This document shows, in pieces, positions 63,412 through 64,000 of a stretch of 64,000 bases of DNA. The notes below the pieces were generated by a model. That model did not search any database, was not told the DNA's origin, and worked only from the letters and a program-made list of their open reading frames with translations. Location: NCBI GenBank assembly GCA_037013495.1, contig CM072810.1, positions 37,291,843-37,355,842 on the forward strand, in the 5' to 3' direction. Source of the DNA: Hippophae tibetana. Taxonomy: Eukaryota; Streptophyta; Magnoliopsida; Rosales; Elaeagnaceae. Position numbers and translations under genes: made by a program. How positions within the stretch are numbered: the stretch's first letter is position 1; every line of letters begins with the position of its first letter.

Positions 63412-64000
63412 ATGATAGCAATCAACTTTCGCGGATGGAAAGAGCTTGACTTTATAGACATCAAGTATAGTGGTACGAGCGAAGCTATTTTGACACAATT
63501 GTTAGAAATGATGAATCTAATACCAATGAAGAGAAAATATCTATACCTTCCCATAGATTTACTAAATTTCTTAGAAAGAATAAACCCGTTTTTAGGGATT
63601 TAAGAAAAAGGTAATCCGAGCTCTAAAATGATTATTTCAATGAATTTATAGTGGTGTTTCTTCCAAGAAACTTCAAACATTTTGGAGACCACTCATATAG
63701 GTATTTGAACAAAAAACTAAATCTAGAACTATGCAGCTGAACATAAATTTTGAACTCTATATCATGCAAGAGGATGAAACTTTTAACAAATTCTACGCAG
63801 GTTTTTGAATCATTATCAACTACCCGTAAAATTTCGATGGACCTATTTGGGAAAAAAAGTAGATTGAGAAAATTGTTGTTAGCCTACATTATCATTCTCA
63901 AGAAAAAGATACCTTGCTTAAATCCATATAGAAGGCCTGTGAACTTACTGTTAAATGAAACAGTTGGGAAATTATTCGAACTGCATTATTTGTTGCCAAG
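63412..64000 (+). repeat. Last monomer of the window
   Basis: This long copy corresponds to 41137-41725, with AATCAACTTTCG near 63420, TAGTGGTGTTTC near 63650 and GAAACTTTTAAC near 63777. The window ends at CCAAG, exactly one base before the next expected anchor, so the array continues to the right. Confidence 0.93.

Larger units (their letters stand above)
1..64000 (+). repeat. Tandem satellite DNA array, about 589-bp monomer
   Basis: The window is filled end to end by one repeat family in a single orientation. The anchor ATGATAGCAATCC (the last bases vary slightly) recurs 109 times between 225 and 63412 at spacings of 575-576 or 588-590 bp. If every interval were 589 bp, the span would be 63,612 bp. 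Subtracting 13 bp for each of 32 short copies and a net 9 bp of small indels gives the observed 63,187 bp, so no unexplained sequence remains between anchors. I see no inverted monomer, inserted element or unique spacer. By eye, copies differ from each other by very few to several percent. The family is not one I recognise. Role is inferred only: arrays of this kind typically form centromeric, pericentromeric or other constitutive heterochromatin. Confidence 0.98.
43357..64000 (+). repeat. Macro-unit copy 2, cut by the right window edge
   Basis: This block aligns to 21671-41725 of copy 1. Single-base differences I could place (copy 1 base, copy 2 base) are 22707 G/44393 C, 24523 T/46209 C, 25749 T/47435 G, 26252 G/47938 A, 36133 A/57230 C and 30904 G/52001 A. 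Shared rare variants are far more numerous, for example TTTATCATAG at about 21943 and 43629, TATCAATAC at about 26607 and 48293, and AATGCCTG at about 34030 and 55127. The list of differences is by eye and may be incomplete. The counterpart of 41726-43356 would lie beyond the window. Confidence 0.93.

Noticed and set aside
1..64000. CRISPR array
   Set aside because: The repeat is contiguous 576-589-bp units with no alternation of short repeats and unique spacers.
1..64000. Tandem gene family or rDNA-like array
   Set aside because: There is no rRNA or tRNA sequence. Open frames are short, antisense-overlapping and broken by indels and single substitutions between near-identical copies.
1..64000. 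Transposon or retroelement array (terminal repeats, target-site duplications)
   Set aside because: No terminal inverted or long terminal repeats, no recognisable transposase or reverse transcriptase motif, and no target-site duplication between units. Units simply abut.
43357..64000. Treating the second macro-unit as a certain assembly duplication
   Set aside because: Several point differences and two whole-monomer length differences with coherent hybrid junctions fit real, diverged copies. An artefact remains possible and is listed as a check rather than concluded.

Overview
The whole 64,000-base window is one uninterrupted tandem satellite array. It has no recognisable gene, rRNA, tRNA, transposon, CRISPR array or unique sequence. 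The repeat unit is about 589 bp and roughly one-third G+C, judged by eye on sample lines. All copies lie head to tail in one orientation. Using the recurrent ATGATAGCAATCC site as an anchor I located 109 copies, from position 225 to 63412, with a mean spacing of about 585 bp. The right edge falls immediately before a 110th anchor. Two length classes alternate: a 589-bp long form, and a 576-bp short form lacking 13 bp (AGAAAGAATAAAC in the commonest version). There are 32 short copies. The 13-bp difference plus 14 intervals with small net indels or compensating indels accounts for all 108 intervals.

The array is hierarchical. Level 1 is the monomer. Level 2 is higher-order repeats of 2 to 4 monomers, most often a 1,754-bp trimer (589+589+576). 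Variants are 1,741 bp (two short, one long), 1,766 bp (three long) and 1,177 bp (two long). Level 3 is a five-monomer cassette found at four separate places (anchors 1390, 15969, 21806, 43492). Level 4 is a direct tandem duplication of about 21.7 kb. Bases 21671-43356 form a complete copy of 37 monomers, and 43357-64000 is an almost identical second copy cut by the window edge. The two copies differ by a few point changes I could place and by two whole-monomer length changes.

Layout: 1-5.5 kb, edge monomers, cassette copy 1 and a trimer; 5.5-10.1 kb, a dimer and two 1,741-bp trimers; 10.1-15.4 kb, three 1,754-bp trimers; 15.4-21.8 kb, cassette copy 2 and further trimers; 21.7-43.4 kb, macro-unit copy 1; 43.4-64 kb, macro-unit copy 2.

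This is the architecture of eukaryotic satellite heterochromatin, such as a centromeric, pericentromeric or knob-type array. Many differences between copies are CG to TG or CG to CA changes. That suggests past cytosine methylation and favours a CpG-methylating host such as a plant or vertebrate. I do not recognise the satellite family and cannot name the species. Open frames of 60-130 codons recur on both strands, but they follow the repeat, overlap each other antisense, and are broken or extended by single changes between near-identical copies. I do not call any of them a gene. Monomer boundaries are arbitrary because a tandem repeat has no natural start; all blocks are given anchor to anchor.
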